Of a stretch of 64,000 bases of DNA, positions 55,239 through 64,000 are shown in pieces (the first letter of the stretch is position 1; each line of letters opens with the position of its first letter). This DNA comes from Pseudomonas sp. P8_241 (GTDB lineage Bacteria > Pseudomonadota > Gammaproteobacteria > Pseudomonadales > Pseudomonadaceae). The translations under genes and the position numbers were made by a program. Below the pieces are notes generated by a model, which was not told where the DNA came from, did not search any database, and saw nothing but the letters and a program-made list of their open reading frames with translations. The stretch is taken from NCBI RefSeq assembly GCF_034008315.1, contig NZ_CP125377.1:4586501-4650500 (forward strand), written 5' to 3'.

Positions 55239-56458
55239 GCCAGAGCCCCTTTCGGACGGGTCACACGGGTCAGCACGGCAATCACGCCGAGCTGCACGAT
55301 GATCGCAAAGACGTTGCCCCAGGCGGCGCCGTAGATCGAATAGTGCTTGATCAGCACGTAGCTGACCGGTACCGAAACCAACAAGCAGATCGCCGCACTG
55401 GCCAGTGAAACCCGACTGTTCTTCGAAGCAATCAACCCGCCCCAGACGATGTCCCCAATGGCACGCAGGGCGAAGGAAAAAATCAGCACGCCAAGGATCG
55501 CGTTATCCGGACGCGGCACTGTCGTGGCGACGTAATCGAGCACGACATTGAAGAACAGATAAATCAGCACAGCCACCGCGGCGGACACCGCCAGCGAGCG
55601 CATGACCCATTTGTTCACGAACAGTTGCCGGACCGTAAACGGCTGTTGATTCGCCTGAAACCGCTTGGCGAGCACCGGAATGCCGACCACCGCCACCACC
55701 GCGTAAGACAATGCCTGCAAGGTGTTGGCCGCCGACCAGGCGTACACGTATTGACCGAGGCTGGCGTAGGGTTCGATGTCGATGATCAGAAAGCGTTCGG
55801 CGTACTGACTCAACGCGATCAACCCGGTGCCGAGATAGAACGGCAACCCGGCTTTCCACACCGTGGCCGTGGCCGGCGTCCCGCTGGCTCGACCCTTGTG
55901 CACGTTCGCCACAATCAGGTAACCGGCGACGATCACCAACACGTTGGCGACGACCCACAGCCACAACACGTCGGCGACTCCCGACACCCAGCCGAGCATC
56001 ATCGCGCCCACCGCCAACAGCGCCCACAGGCCAGTCTTGATAAAAAACAGCAGCGCGCCCGCCGTGGCTTTTTGCGCGGAAAACACGAACGAGTTGATTT
56101 CGAACGACAGGTGCTCAGTGAGTAAAACCAGCGTCACACAGAGGATCAGTGCGGTCGGCGCGACAACCTGTTGGAACAGTGAATACATCAACACCGTCAC
56201 CACCGACAACACCAGCCCCACCGCCAGATACAGCAGCAGCACTTTGTCAATCACTCCCCGCGAACTGCCGCCAACGCTGATCAGCCGATTGATCTCGGAA
56301 CTGAAACCAACGCTGTAGAACTTCGACGCAATCAACGAGGCAGCGACCACCACGCCGTAAAGGCCAAGCGCTTCATAACCCAGGTAGTGGGTGATGGCGA
56401 GCACCAGCAGAAACTTCGCGCCCAATGCCCCGCCCCGGAGCAACAACCGGAATATCAT
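55229..56458 (-). CDS. wzx: Wzx-type lipid-linked oligosaccharide flippase
   Basis: A 409-residue MOP-superfamily membrane protein with about twelve helices, opening RLLLRGGALGAKFLLVLAITHYLGYEALGLYG. It moves the undecaprenyl-linked repeat unit to the periplasmic face. Overlaps the pyruvyltransferase stop region by four bases and the polymerase by ten. Confidence 0.85.
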   Translation of the reverse strand: MIFRLLLRGGALGAKFLLVLAITHYLGYEALGLYGVVVAASLIASKFYSVGFSSEINRLISVGGSSRGVIDKVLLLYLAVGLVLSVVTVLMYSLFQQVVAPTALILCVTLVLLTEHLSFEINSFVFSAQKATAGALLFFIKTGLWALLAVGAMMLGWVSGVADVLWLWVVANVLVIVAGYLIVANVHKGRASGTPATATVWKAGLPFYLGTGLIALSQYAERFLIIDIEPYASLGQYVYAWSAANTLQALSYAVVAVVGIPVLAKRFQANQQPFTVRQLFVNKWVMRSLAVSAAVAVLIYLFFNVVLDYVATTVPRPDNAILGVLIFSFALRAIGDIVWGGLIASKNSRVSLASAAICLLVSVPVSYVLIKHYSIYGAAWGNVFAIIVQLGVIAVLTRVTRPKGALAWG

Positions 56459-57567
56459 CGAACGATGCCTTTGATAATCTCGTCCATGGCCACGGCTTTC
56501 GCTTCGATCTCGCGACAGGTGTCGGTCAGGCGCTTGCCAAAATCGGACAATGCGTTCGGCGCGTAAACCGTGTTGATGATGGTGTCGACATCGATATCGC
56601 CGCCGTTGATCACCCAGTCTTCCACACCCATGTCCTGATAGGCGCCGAAGCCTTTTCTCTCGTAGCTGATGTGGTACGCCGGCACACCGGACAGCAGCGA
56701 TTCGATGGCGCCGTGCAAGCGCACGGAAATCACCAGATCCGGCTGAAACCTGGCCAGCGTCGCCTTCAATGGCAGCAGGTCTTCGGTAATGCCCAATTCG
56801 CGATAGAACGCACCGTCATCGTTGCCGCGAACGGCGCTCTGGACCGCGCAAACCACCTTGCTTTTGTTCTTCAAGCGCTGCAGCAGCAACTTCAGGTTGG
56901 CCACGTAGGCAACTTTCTTTTCCTTGCTCCACGCCGGCGGCTTGCGCAGCACCACGCACACCGTTGCCGGCGAAGACGCGCAATGGGTGAACTTGGGTTG
57001 CATGAGGATTTTGCCGGCCAATGACTGGACTGCCAGATCAGGCGCGCGGTAGACATTTTCACAGGCATCGAAAATTGCCGAGGAGCGGTTATCGCGCACA
57101 AACACCGCATCGGCGCGCGCGTAGTGCTCGACGATCTTGCTGCTTTCGCCATGAAACGGCCCGATGCTTTGCGGCAGGTACACCGACGGTACTTTACTGA
57201 GGATCGCCGTTTCCAGTTGCTTGGCGTGGCCCAGTTTCAACTTGATGTGTTCGAAGGCACTTTTCGAGCGCATGTAGCCGCCGCCGACTCCAACGATCAA
57301 ATCGGTCTTTTTCAACAGGTCAGCCAGACCAGCGTAAGACTGATTGAGAAACACCGCTTGCTTGACCCGGCCCAAGCCCTTGGCCGCCATCACCGGCGCG
57401 TCGAAACGCTTGTGCGGCAAGTAATTGAAGGAGTCGGGATCTGAGGCCACGACACTGATCGAAGTCTCTTCTCCAAAATTGCGCTGCACCAGGGCAATGG
57501 CCAGATCGACGAGCAGACCGTCACCGGAGTTGGACGCGCTATAGCCATGCAAAATCGTTACGTTCAT
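56455..57567 (-). CDS. Polysaccharide pyruvyl transferase
   Basis: A 370-residue CsaB/WcaK family protein: HGYSASNSGDGLLV near the start, LIVGVGGGYMRSKS, YLPQSIGPFH and the C-terminal LVISVRLHGAIESLLSGVP. It transfers pyruvate from phosphoenolpyruvate to form a ketal on a sugar, which makes the polymer acidic. It overlaps wzx by four bases, so pyruvylation is tied to the repeat unit. Confidence 0.88.
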   Translation of the reverse strand: MNVTILHGYSASNSGDGLLVDLAIALVQRNFGEETSISVVASDPDSFNYLPHKRFDAPVMAAKGLGRVKQAVFLNQSYAGLADLLKKTDLIVGVGGGYMRSKSAFEHIKLKLGHAKQLETAILSKVPSVYLPQSIGPFHGESSKIVEHYARADAVFVRDNRSSAIFDACENVYRAPDLAVQSLAGKILMQPKFTHCASSPATVCVVLRKPPAWSKEKKVAYVANLKLLLQRLKNKSKVVCAVQSAVRGNDDGAFYRELGITEDLLPLKATLARFQPDLVISVRLHGAIESLLSGVPAYHISYERKGFGAYQDMGVEDWVINGGDIDVDTIINTVYAPNALSDFGKRLTDTCREIEAKAVAMDEIIKGIVR

Positions 57568-57582
57568 AAGCTTGAGTTCTAC

Positions 57583-58665
57583 TTAAAAAGAGGGGGCGCG
57601 ATACAGGTCGTAGGTCTGGCGGATCATCAACGCGGCGCTGAAGCGCTCGCGCACGATGCTGCGACCTTCGCTGCCAAGGTCAAGCAACCGTGGCTTCTGG
57701 ATTTTCGTCAGCACATCGGCCAGCGCCTGGTGGTCACCGGTGGGGAAAACGTAGCCGGACACCTCATGGGAGACCAGCTCGGGCAACGACGTGCAATTGC
57801 TGGCAATTACCGGCAGGCCCATGGCCATGCCTTCCAGCGGCACCATGGCAAAACCTTCCCAGCGACTGGGCACAATCAACGCATCGGCTTGCTGGTACAG
57901 CGCCTGCACTTCGCTCGGCGTGACCCAAGGCAAATATTCAACCGCGTCCATCGGTGGACATTCGACCGAATCCTCGTTGACGGCACTGCCCACCACCGTC
58001 AATTTCAGATCGGTGCGCTGCACATTAGCGAAGGCCTTGAGCAGCACGTCGAAGCCTTTCTGATAATCGAGGCGGCCGACGAAGAGCAGATGAATCGGCT
58101 CGGGGCTGGTGGTTTTCGGCGTGTCATCCTTGCGGTGAATGCCGTTGTAGATCAGCTTCATGCGCTGGCGCTCAATGCCAAACCGCGCCGCTTTGTCGAG
58201 TTCGTACTGGCTGACGCAGATGATCACGTCGGTGACCTTCTGCAACACCCGCTCGATCCATGCGTAGGCTTTCTGCTTGGTCGGGGAGCTTTCCATCAGA
58301 AATGAAAAAGCATGCGGGCAGTAGACGATTTTCGGCTTGCGCCAAGGTCGCAACAGGACGCAGACGCAACGGCCGATCACCCCGGAAAAGGTGCTGTGCA
58401 AATGCACCACATCGGGTTTTTCCTTGAGCATCACCTGGGTCAGTCGCCAGGCGAAACGCAGCAATGACGGCACATTGCGGCCAGTCCTGGCAAAGGTACG
58501 AATCTGCTGCGCAGGGATGCCGTGCAGCTCCTTTTCCTGATCCTGTGGCACTAGATAGACCAGCTCATAGTTAGCCGCGTCATCTTCGGGCGAAGTCGAA
58601 ATCGTGCGGATAACGGTCGCCACACCACCTTTTATCGTTTCAGCCACGTGCAGTATTTTTTTCAC
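57583..58665 (-). CDS. Glycosyltransferase (GT4, GT-B fold)
   Basis: About 360 residues. N-terminal KKILHVAETIKGGVATVI, DVVHLHSTFSGVIG, C-terminal LLFVGRLDYQKGFDVLLKAF and the nucleotide-sugar site PSRWEGFAMVPLEGMAMGLPVIAS. It is a retaining GT4 and the only glycosyltransferase in the operon. GTG 58665 is preferred, giving MKKILHVAE; ATG 58686 is possible. Confidence 0.88.
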   Translation of the reverse strand: MKKILHVAETIKGGVATVIRTISTSPEDDAANYELVYLVPQDQEKELHGIPAQQIRTFARTGRNVPSLLRFAWRLTQVMLKEKPDVVHLHSTFSGVIGRCVCVLLRPWRKPKIVYCPHAFSFLMESSPTKQKAYAWIERVLQKVTDVIICVSQYELDKAARFGIERQRMKLIYNGIHRKDDTPKTTSPEPIHLLFVGRLDYQKGFDVLLKAFANVQRTDLKLTVVGSAVNEDSVECPPMDAVEYLPWVTPSEVQALYQQADALIVPSRWEGFAMVPLEGMAMGLPVIASNCTSLPELVSHEVSGYVFPTGDHQALADVLTKIQKPRLLDLGSEGRSIVRERFSAALMIRQTYDLYRAPSF

Positions 58666-58706
58666 AGTCCACCCACTTGCATGCATGTAAGAAAAATCGC
58701 TGAAAC

Positions 58707-60935
58707 TCAGGATTTGTCGGACGCGTATTCGTAGTTGTAATAGCCGTAGCCGCCGTTGCCGTAATAGCTCGCAGCACGCTTCTCGACGCCGTTGAAAACG
58801 GCGCCCTTCAACTCGATGCCGTTCTGTGCGAATCGTCGAATCGTCAACTCGACTTCTTTGGCCGGGTTCACCCCGAAACGGGTGACTATCAGGCTGATGC
58901 CCGCTTCACGGCCGACAATCGCCGCGTCTGTCACCGCCAGCAGCGGTGGCGTGTCGATGATCACCACGTCGTAAAGCTCACTGAGCTGTGCCAACAATTC
59001 GCGAAAATTGGCGTGCATCAGCAGTTCTGAAGGATTGGGCGGAACCTGACCGCGACTGATGAAATACAGGTTGTCGACTTCGACCTGGTTGATCGCCTGC
59101 TCGATAGTGCAGCGCTTGACCAACAGGTCCGACAAACCATTGGTGATCGGTGTGTTCAGCGTCTTGTGCAGGTGACCTTTGCGCATATCGGCATCGATCA
59201 GCACCACCCGCTGACCGCTCTGCGCCATGACCGCCGCGAGGTTGGAAGAGACAAAGGTTTTGCCCACCTGGGGGCTGGGCCCGGAAATCATGATCCGGTT
59301 ATTGGTCGAGTCCAGACCGGCAAAGTGCAGGCAGGTGCGCAAACTGCGGATCGACTCGATGGACAAGTCCGTCGGGTTGCGCAGCGCCAACAGGTAGGCC
59401 GGTTTGTCCGACGCGCCCTTCGAGCGCAGTTTTTTACTGTCCTCTTCCTGTTGCAACGCGCTGTATGGAATTGACGCGTACACCGGCAAGCCGAGTTGCT
59501 CGATGGCTTCCGGACCTTCCAGGCCGCGACTCAGGGACTTGCGCAGCAACACCAGCGCCACCGCGAAAAAGGCGCCGAGAAAGGTTGCAATCAGCACGAT
59601 CAGTGCCTTGCGCGGCTTGACCGGGTTGGTCATGTCGACATCCGCCGTGTCGACCAATCGCACGTTGCCCACCGCCCCTGCCCGGACGATGTCCAGTTCC
59701 TGGGATTTGTTCAGCAGTTGCGTGTAGATCTGCGACGCCACTTCTACATCGCGGGTCAGGTTCAGCAGCTCCTGTTGTGTGGCAGGCAGGTCCTGTGCCT
59801 TGCTCTCCAGCGTCTTCTGCTGTTGGGTCAATTCGCCGATCTGGGTCATCAAGGCGCGGTACGCCGGATGCTGTTTGGTGAATTTGCGATCCATCTCCGC
59901 CTGTTGCATTTTCAGTTCAGAGATACGGGTGTCCAGACTGACGACCTGTTCCAGCACCGATTGGGTTTCCAGGGAAATGTTGACCGTCTTGCCGCGGGTT
60001 TGATAACCGTTGAGCGCATCGCTGGCCTTGGCCAGGTCGCGTTTGACTTGCGGCAGCTGACCTTGCAGGAACGCCAGGCTCTGCGCCGCTTCCGCCGACG
60101 TGCGTTGTACGTTCTGCTGCACATATAACGCAGCGACTTTATTGAGAATCCTCACCGCCTCGGCCGCGTCGGTGCTGGCCAGGGCCAAGCGAATAATCCC
60201 CGACTCCTTGCCTTGCTCGGAAATATCCAGCGCATCCTGGTAACTCTGGATGGTCACGATCCGTGGGTTGCGCACCACTTCGAAGCGGGTGCCAGGGTTG
60301 GCCGACAGCTGAGCGACCTGCCCCTCTATCCCGCCCTGCGCGAACGCCTCGCCAGCGACACCTGCGACCAGCAAGTTGTCGTTTTCATCGAACAACTGGA
60401 ATCGACCCTGCTCGCCGGCGACCAGCGTGAGCTTCTTGCCAAGCATTTCTTTTGGCAAATTGAGCCGGGTGATCTCCAGGCGCTCACCGCCCCAGGCGTA
60501 GCTGTTCAGACCGAAACGCGGTGCCGCTACGCTGAACTCGGTCTCGCCGCGATAACGCCGGGCGAAAAAACCGCCAATCACCGGGAAGGTGTTGGGGGTG
60601 ACGTCGATATCAAGGCGAAGATCATCGACAGTTTTGCCGATCACCGCGCGGGACTTGATGATGCCAATCTCGGTCACCGACGGCGATTGTCCGCCTAACA
60701 TGCTGTTGAGGTCGGAAAAACCGAGCATGTCGTTCTTTTTCGGCTCGACCTGCACCAGCGCGTTCGCCATGTACACCGGCGTCGACAAAACCGCGTAGGC
60801 AACGCCGGTCATCATGAACGCTCCGGTGAGCGCACCTATTAACCATTTCTGGTCAACCAAAGAACCAAAAATGCCGAGAAGATCAATACTGTCTTGATCG
60901 TTGTCCCGGGTGCCGATTACTGACGGTAACTGCAT
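58707..60935 (-). CDS. wzc: Wzc-type chain-length and tyrosine autokinase
   Basis: About 742 residues. Wzz domain with TM1 (about 30-50) and a long periplasmic coiled region, TM2 near 445, then a cytosolic BY-kinase: Walker A SGPSPQVGKTFVSSN, A' VVLIDADMRKG and Walker B VVIIDTPP. The C-terminus is a Tyr cluster (SYYGNGGYGYYNYEYA) that is the autophosphorylation site. It controls polymer length and Wza coupling. ATG 60935 is chosen; GTG 60956 is possible. Confidence 0.92.
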   Translation of the reverse strand: MQLPSVIGTRDNDQDSIDLLGIFGSLVDQKWLIGALTGAFMMTGVAYAVLSTPVYMANALVQVEPKKNDMLGFSDLNSMLGGQSPSVTEIGIIKSRAVIGKTVDDLRLDIDVTPNTFPVIGGFFARRYRGETEFSVAAPRFGLNSYAWGGERLEITRLNLPKEMLGKKLTLVAGEQGRFQLFDENDNLLVAGVAGEAFAQGGIEGQVAQLSANPGTRFEVVRNPRIVTIQSYQDALDISEQGKESGIIRLALASTDAAEAVRILNKVAALYVQQNVQRTSAEAAQSLAFLQGQLPQVKRDLAKASDALNGYQTRGKTVNISLETQSVLEQVVSLDTRISELKMQQAEMDRKFTKQHPAYRALMTQIGELTQQQKTLESKAQDLPATQQELLNLTRDVEVASQIYTQLLNKSQELDIVRAGAVGNVRLVDTADVDMTNPVKPRKALIVLIATFLGAFFAVALVLLRKSLSRGLEGPEAIEQLGLPVYASIPYSALQQEEDSKKLRSKGASDKPAYLLALRNPTDLSIESIRSLRTCLHFAGLDSTNNRIMISGPSPQVGKTFVSSNLAAVMAQSGQRVVLIDADMRKGHLHKTLNTPITNGLSDLLVKRCTIEQAINQVEVDNLYFISRGQVPPNPSELLMHANFRELLAQLSELYDVVIIDTPPLLAVTDAAIVGREAGISLIVTRFGVNPAKEVELTIRRFAQNGIELKGAVFNGVEKRAASYYGNGGYGYYNYEYASDKS

Positions 60936-60974
60936 AAGTTTGTTCTTACCATTCACTGATCTGAAGGATATTCA

Positions 60975-61415
60975 TCAATGTCCGAGGCGCTGCGCCCATG
61001 AGCAAACAGCATCTTCAATCAATGCATGGGCATGAATAAAAGCGGCCTTTCCCTGACGATACGGATCCTGTATTTCTCGCTCGCTTTGCCATTTACCGAG
61101 CAGAAACACTTTGCCCCGCGCATGGGCGGCAATGTTCAGTACTTGTTTTACATGGGCTTGTTCCATGACCAGAATCAGGTCTGATTCATTCACGATATCC
61201 GCTGTAATTTGCCGTGCCTTAAACCCTTGGGCACTGTGCCCATACTCTTCCAGCACCTGGAGCGCCACCGGCTCCATGGCCTCACCGACCCTTGCTGCAA
61301 GGCCCGCAGAGGTCACACTGATGGCTGAAGGGGCCAGTGCGTTACGCAGCAAAGTTTCTGCTGTCGGACTTCGGCAGATATTGCCAACGCAGACGACAAG
61401 GATCTTTTTGAACAA
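60975..61415 (-). CDS. wzb: Low-molecular-weight protein-tyrosine-phosphatase Wzb
   Basis: 146 residues. P-loop CVGNICRS (Cys 9, Arg 15), second motif DPYRQG with the general acid Asp near residue 118. It dephosphorylates Wzc. Start TTG 61415 with AGGA eight bases upstream gives the natural length; upstream in-frame residues are spurious. First gene of the EPS operon. Confidence 0.9.
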   Translation of the reverse strand: MFKKILVVCVGNICRSPTAETLLRNALAPSAISVTSAGLAARVGEAMEPVALQVLEEYGHSAQGFKARQITADIVNESDLILVMEQAHVKQVLNIAAHARGKVFLLGKWQSEREIQDPYRQGKAAFIHAHALIEDAVCSWAQRLGH

Positions 61416-61510
61416 GGTTACTTTCCTGGATAATATCAATAGGCCAACATCTAGATGTGGACTTGAGTGAATCCACAGACCTTGCGGCACGCACAAATAG
61501 ATTCGCCCTG

Positions 61511-61546
61511 TTAATACAAGTGTATTAAGTACCACAGCACTTAATA
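61511..61546. promoter_or_regulatory. Cluster of TTAATAC inverted repeats in the wzb / glycoside hydrolase promoter region
   Basis: Perfect palindrome TTAATACA-AG-TGTATTAA (61511-61528), which overlaps a second inverted repeat TATTAAGT-N8-ACTTAATA (523-530 and 539-546 of 61 kb). Three half-sites are therefore spaced regularly in a 290-base AT-rich divergent region. It is a likely operator for the EPS operon and the divergent hydrolase. Confidence 0.5.
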
Positions 61547-61705
61547 GCTCCCAACCAGAATTAGCGGACCAAAAATAACTGTGATTTTCCGGCAATCATT
61601 ACCTGACAAAAAATAACATTCACGCACTTTGTGATTTCGTCGCTCTCGAAATGAAAGGAATGAATAAATGATTGGCGAGTGCCATTACCATCCAGGAGAG
61701 CAGAC

Positions 61706-62671
61706 ATGAGATCAGTACATTTCAAATGGCTCACCGCCTCGACCCTGTTGATGCTCAGTACGGTAAATCAGGTTCACGCCAACGACGTGTTCCCCGTACT
61801 TGCCGCGAACAAAACCATTGGCGTCCAAGTGAAGATCCAGACCTTCTCCCCTTCCGATGCCGAGCAGATCAAAGCCGCCGGGTTCGGCTTCGTGCGCTTT
61901 GGCGTATGGACCAATAGCCTGGGCGGCCCGGCGTATCAAAAGCAGATCAGCGACGCCTTTGCCGCGGCAAAATCCGCCGGGCTGCCGGTACTGATGACCG
62001 TTCGCTCGACCAAGTCGCTGCTCTCCGGGCCCGGCAACATCAATGAACTGGCCGCCGCGGGTGAGTCGTTTGCCAACTCGGTGATGAGTCTGGAGAAATC
62101 CTATGGCACGCAGCTCGTCGCGATTGAAATATGGAACGAGCCGGACCTGGAAACGTACTGGCCAACGGGCCATTTCGACACCACGTTTGTTCCAATCATG
62201 AGTGCCGTATGCAGGTCGCAGCAGGACACGCTGCAATCGACGCCGCTGATTGGCTTCGGCTTCGCCCGCCCGCCGAGTGCCGGAACGGCGTCAACCGTTG
62301 CGTTGAACAGCATCGTCAGTGAATACCCCAAGTGTCTCAGCGCAATCTCCTATCACCCTTATGGGATGTCGGGCGCGCAGATAAGCACTGCGCAGACGTT
62401 CATTCAACAGAACTTCAACCTACCGGGCGTCATCAGTGAATGGGGCGTTCCCTCGCTCAACTCCAACGGCGGGATCGAGGCGCAGGCCGGCAAAATCAGC
62501 GGTTTCATCGCCGAGGTCAAAAGGCTCAACATCCCGCTTACTTCGATCTATGAGTGGAAAAACAGTCAAACTGGCAGCAATGAACGGGAGAGAAATTTCG
62601 GTTTGCTGACTGCTGGCGGTCAACCGAAACCAGCGAGCGTGGCTGCCTCAACCCAGTTGAATGACCAGTAG
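61706..62671 (+). CDS. Secreted glycoside hydrolase (PslG-like, GH39/GH5-type fold)
   Basis: A 321-residue protein with a signal peptide (cleavage near HA-ND, residues 25-26). It forms a (beta/alpha)8 barrel with general acid/base Glu 145 (EIWNEPD) and nucleophile Glu 245 (VISEWGVPS); SYHPYG lies between them. PslG and similar EPS-linked hydrolases cut polymer in the periplasm or on the surface. GGAGAG precedes ATG 61706. Divergent from wzb, sharing its regulatory region. Confidence 0.82.
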   Translation: MRSVHFKWLTASTLLMLSTVNQVHANDVFPVLAANKTIGVQVKIQTFSPSDAEQIKAAGFGFVRFGVWTNSLGGPAYQKQISDAFAAAKSAGLPVLMTVRSTKSLLSGPGNINELAAAGESFANSVMSLEKSYGTQLVAIEIWNEPDLETYWPTGHFDTTFVPIMSAVCRSQQDTLQSTPLIGFGFARPPSAGTASTVALNSIVSEYPKCLSAISYHPYGMSGAQISTAQTFIQQNFNLPGVISEWGVPSLNSNGGIEAQAGKISGFIAEVKRLNIPLTSIYEWKNSQTGSNERERNFGLLTAGGQPKPASVAASTQLNDQ

Positions 62672-62871
62672 GACATCCGTAAACGGCGGGCTGACGGTCA
62701 GTTGCTTTGAACCTGTGGCGCTTTTTGGCATCGTATTGATCACTACCGCCCCCCGCCTTTCAAACAATCGTATACAGGTTGTTGCCGCAGGAGCCTTCGA
62801 TACACGTACATACCCTTGAGTGGCTGTCAGCGCTCGGGTAATGTCATCAGACCATAGGACAGAGCACGCCC
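62672..62871. other. Intergenic region upstream of tal
   Basis: 200 bases without a gene. It contains the CGTATACAGG and GTACATACCC segments, which may hold the tal promoter. No strong hairpin is seen to end the glycoside hydrolase transcript. Confidence 0.35.
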
Positions 62872-63798
62872 ATGACTTCCAAGCTGGAACAACTCAAGCA
62901 AATGACCACCGTGGTTGCCGACACCGGCGACTTCGAAGCGATCGCTCGCGTCAAACCGGTGGATGCCACCACCAACCCTTCCCTGCTGCTCAAGGCCGCG
63001 GCCATTCCTGCGTATGCCGAGTTGCTGAACGCCAGCGTCAATGACTGCAAGGGCGATATTGGCCTGGCCAGCGACCGATTTGGCGTGGCCGTGGGCCAGG
63101 AGATCCTGAAGGTGATCCCCGGCCGTATCTCCACCGAAGTGGATGCGCGCCTGTCGTTCGACACCGACGCCATGCTCAAGCGTGCGCATCGCCTGATCGA
63201 GCTGTACGACAAGGCCGGTATCGGCCGTGACCGCGTGTTGATCAAGATCGCCTCCACCTGGGAAGGCATCCGCGCTGCCGAAATTCTCGAAAAGGAAGGC
63301 ATCCAGACCAACCTGACCCTGCTGTTCTCCTTCGCTCAGGCAGCCGCCTGTGCCGACGCCGGGGTGTTCCTGATTTCGCCGTTCGTGGGCCGCATCTACG
63401 ACTGGTACAAAAAGGCCAACGGCAACGACTACACCGGTGCCGATGATCCGGGTGTGCAGTCGGTGACGCGCATCTACAACTACTACAAGGCCAATGACTA
63501 CAAAACCGTGGTCATGGGTGCCAGCTTCCGCAATCTGGGCCAGATCGAGCAGCTGGCCGGTTGTGACCGACTGACCATCAGCCCGGACCTGATCGACAAG
63601 CTGGCAGCTGACACTGGCAAGCTGGAGCGCAAACTGGCACCGGGCAATGCCGGTGAGGCGCGCTTGATCCTCAGCGAATCGCAGTTCCGCTGGTTGTCCA
63701 ACGAGGACGCGATGGCCACCGAGAAACTGGCTGAAGGCATTCGCCAGTTCGCTCGCGATCAGGAAAAGCTCGAGGCGTTGCTGCAAGCCAAGCTGTGA
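62872..63798 (+). CDS. tal: Transaldolase
   Basis: A 308-residue class I aldolase of the pentose-phosphate pathway. The Schiff-base Lys lies in [17 protein letters not shown]; other signatures are [22 protein letters not shown] and [11 protein letters not shown]. It exchanges dihydroxyacetone units between sugar phosphates. Single gene with its own terminator. Confidence 0.95.
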   Translation: MTSKLEQLKQMTTVVADTGDFEAIARVKPVDATTNPSLLLKAAAIPAYAELLNASVNDCKGDIGLASDRFGVAVGQEILKVIPGRISTEVDARLSFDTDAMLKRAHRLIELYDKAGIGRDRVLIKIASTWEGIRAAEILEKEGIQTNLTLLFSFAQAAACADAGVFLISPFVGRIYDWYKKANGNDYTGADDPGVQSVTRIYNYYKANDYKTVVMGASFRNLGQIEQLAGCDRLTISPDLIDKLAADTGKLERKLAPGNAGEARLILSESQFRWLSNEDAMATEKLAEGIRQFARDQEKLEALLQAKL

Positions 63799-63815
63799 TC
63801 TGATTCAGCGAAATG

Positions 63816-63852
63816 CAAAAAGGGCGAACCTTGGTGGGTTCGCCCTTTTTTG
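63816..63852 (+). terminator. Terminator of tal
   Basis: AAAAAGGGCGAACC / GGTTCGCCCTTTTT stem and T run. Confidence 0.9.
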
Positions 63853-63900
63853 TGGCTGTTTGACCAGGTTGGCTGCGCGGTTTTTGCAGTGGCTCAACGG

Positions 63901-63978
63901 GCGCCATCGCTGGCAAGCCAGCTCCTACAGGGTAATCGATGTGTTCAATTGTAGGAGCCGGCTTGCTGGCGATGGCGC
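63901..63978. repeat. REP pair (BIME)
   Basis: 29-base inverted arms (63901-63929, 63950-63978; GCGCCATCGCTGGCAAGCC type) with a 20-base spacer. No gene follows to the end of the window. Confidence 0.85.
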
Positions 63979-64000
63979 CTGGACAAGCACCATCGGCTCA

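Noticed and set aside
1..64000. CRISPR arrays, prophage genes, toxin-antitoxin pairs, rRNA
   Set aside because: No regular short repeats with unique spacers, no phage structural genes, no recognised toxin or antitoxin families and no rRNA sequence were found; the repeats present are REP palindromes.

Overview
This 64 kb window is a chromosomal segment of a Pseudomonas, most likely of the P. fluorescens group. The evidence is the high-GC codon usage, the conserved block folD / tRNA-Arg-His-Leu-His / tig-clpP-clpX-lon-hupB-ppiD, NhaR, TerC, a PbpG-like carboxypeptidase, transaldolase, and many REP/BIME palindromes of the types TGTAGGAGCTGCCGAAGG and GCGAGCAAGCTCGCTCCCACA. No rRNA, CRISPR array, prophage or transposase gene was seen.

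Region 1 (1-17.9 kb) is an accessory catabolic island. On the minus strand lie a MaoC/OB-fold hydratase cut by the window edge, two SDR oxidoreductases, two adjacent FAD dehydrogenases resembling 3-ketosteroid dehydrogenases, a Tat-exported amidase, a chemoreceptor and an aldehyde dehydrogenase. On the plus strand lie an enoyl-CoA hydratase, a flavin reductase with a MarR-like C-terminal domain, an MFS transporter and a TetR regulator, then a nitrilase-like protein lacking two catalytic residues and an AraC regulator. The inferred theme is breakdown of a steroid, bile acid or related polycyclic compound. The two divergent promoter regions share a CGTC-N5-GGACG palindrome that may be a common operator.

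Region 2 (17.9-31.2 kb) is core: a DUF2242 lipoprotein, ppiD, a decayed tRNA-Asp-like element, hupB, lon, clpX, clpP, tig, four tRNA genes, folD and a D-Ala-D-Ala carboxypeptidase.

Region 3 (31.2-43.9 kb) holds mostly housekeeping genes and small proteins: an inactive-looking C39-like lipoprotein, TerC, nhaR, an MFS exporter, sstT, DUF1993, YceH, a shikimate dehydrogenase-like enzyme, a Pro/Tyr-rich exported protein, an AI-2E family transporter and the tRNA-hydroxylation protein TrhP/YegQ.

Region 4 (44.0-62.7 kb) is an exopolysaccharide locus. One operon is yjbE-wza-yjbF-yjbG-yjbH. Then come galE, galU and a stand-alone fragment of phosphomannomutase. The second operon is wzb-wzc-glycosyltransferase-pyruvyltransferase-wzx-wzy-acyltransferase-SGNH hydrolase, with a divergent secreted glycoside hydrolase. 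Taken together the genes match the E. coli group 4 capsule toolkit (gfcABCDE-etp-etk), split into two operons and joined to Wzx/Wzy and to pyruvyl and acyl decoration genes. No initiating glycosyl-phosphate transferase is present. The window ends with transaldolase and a REP pair.
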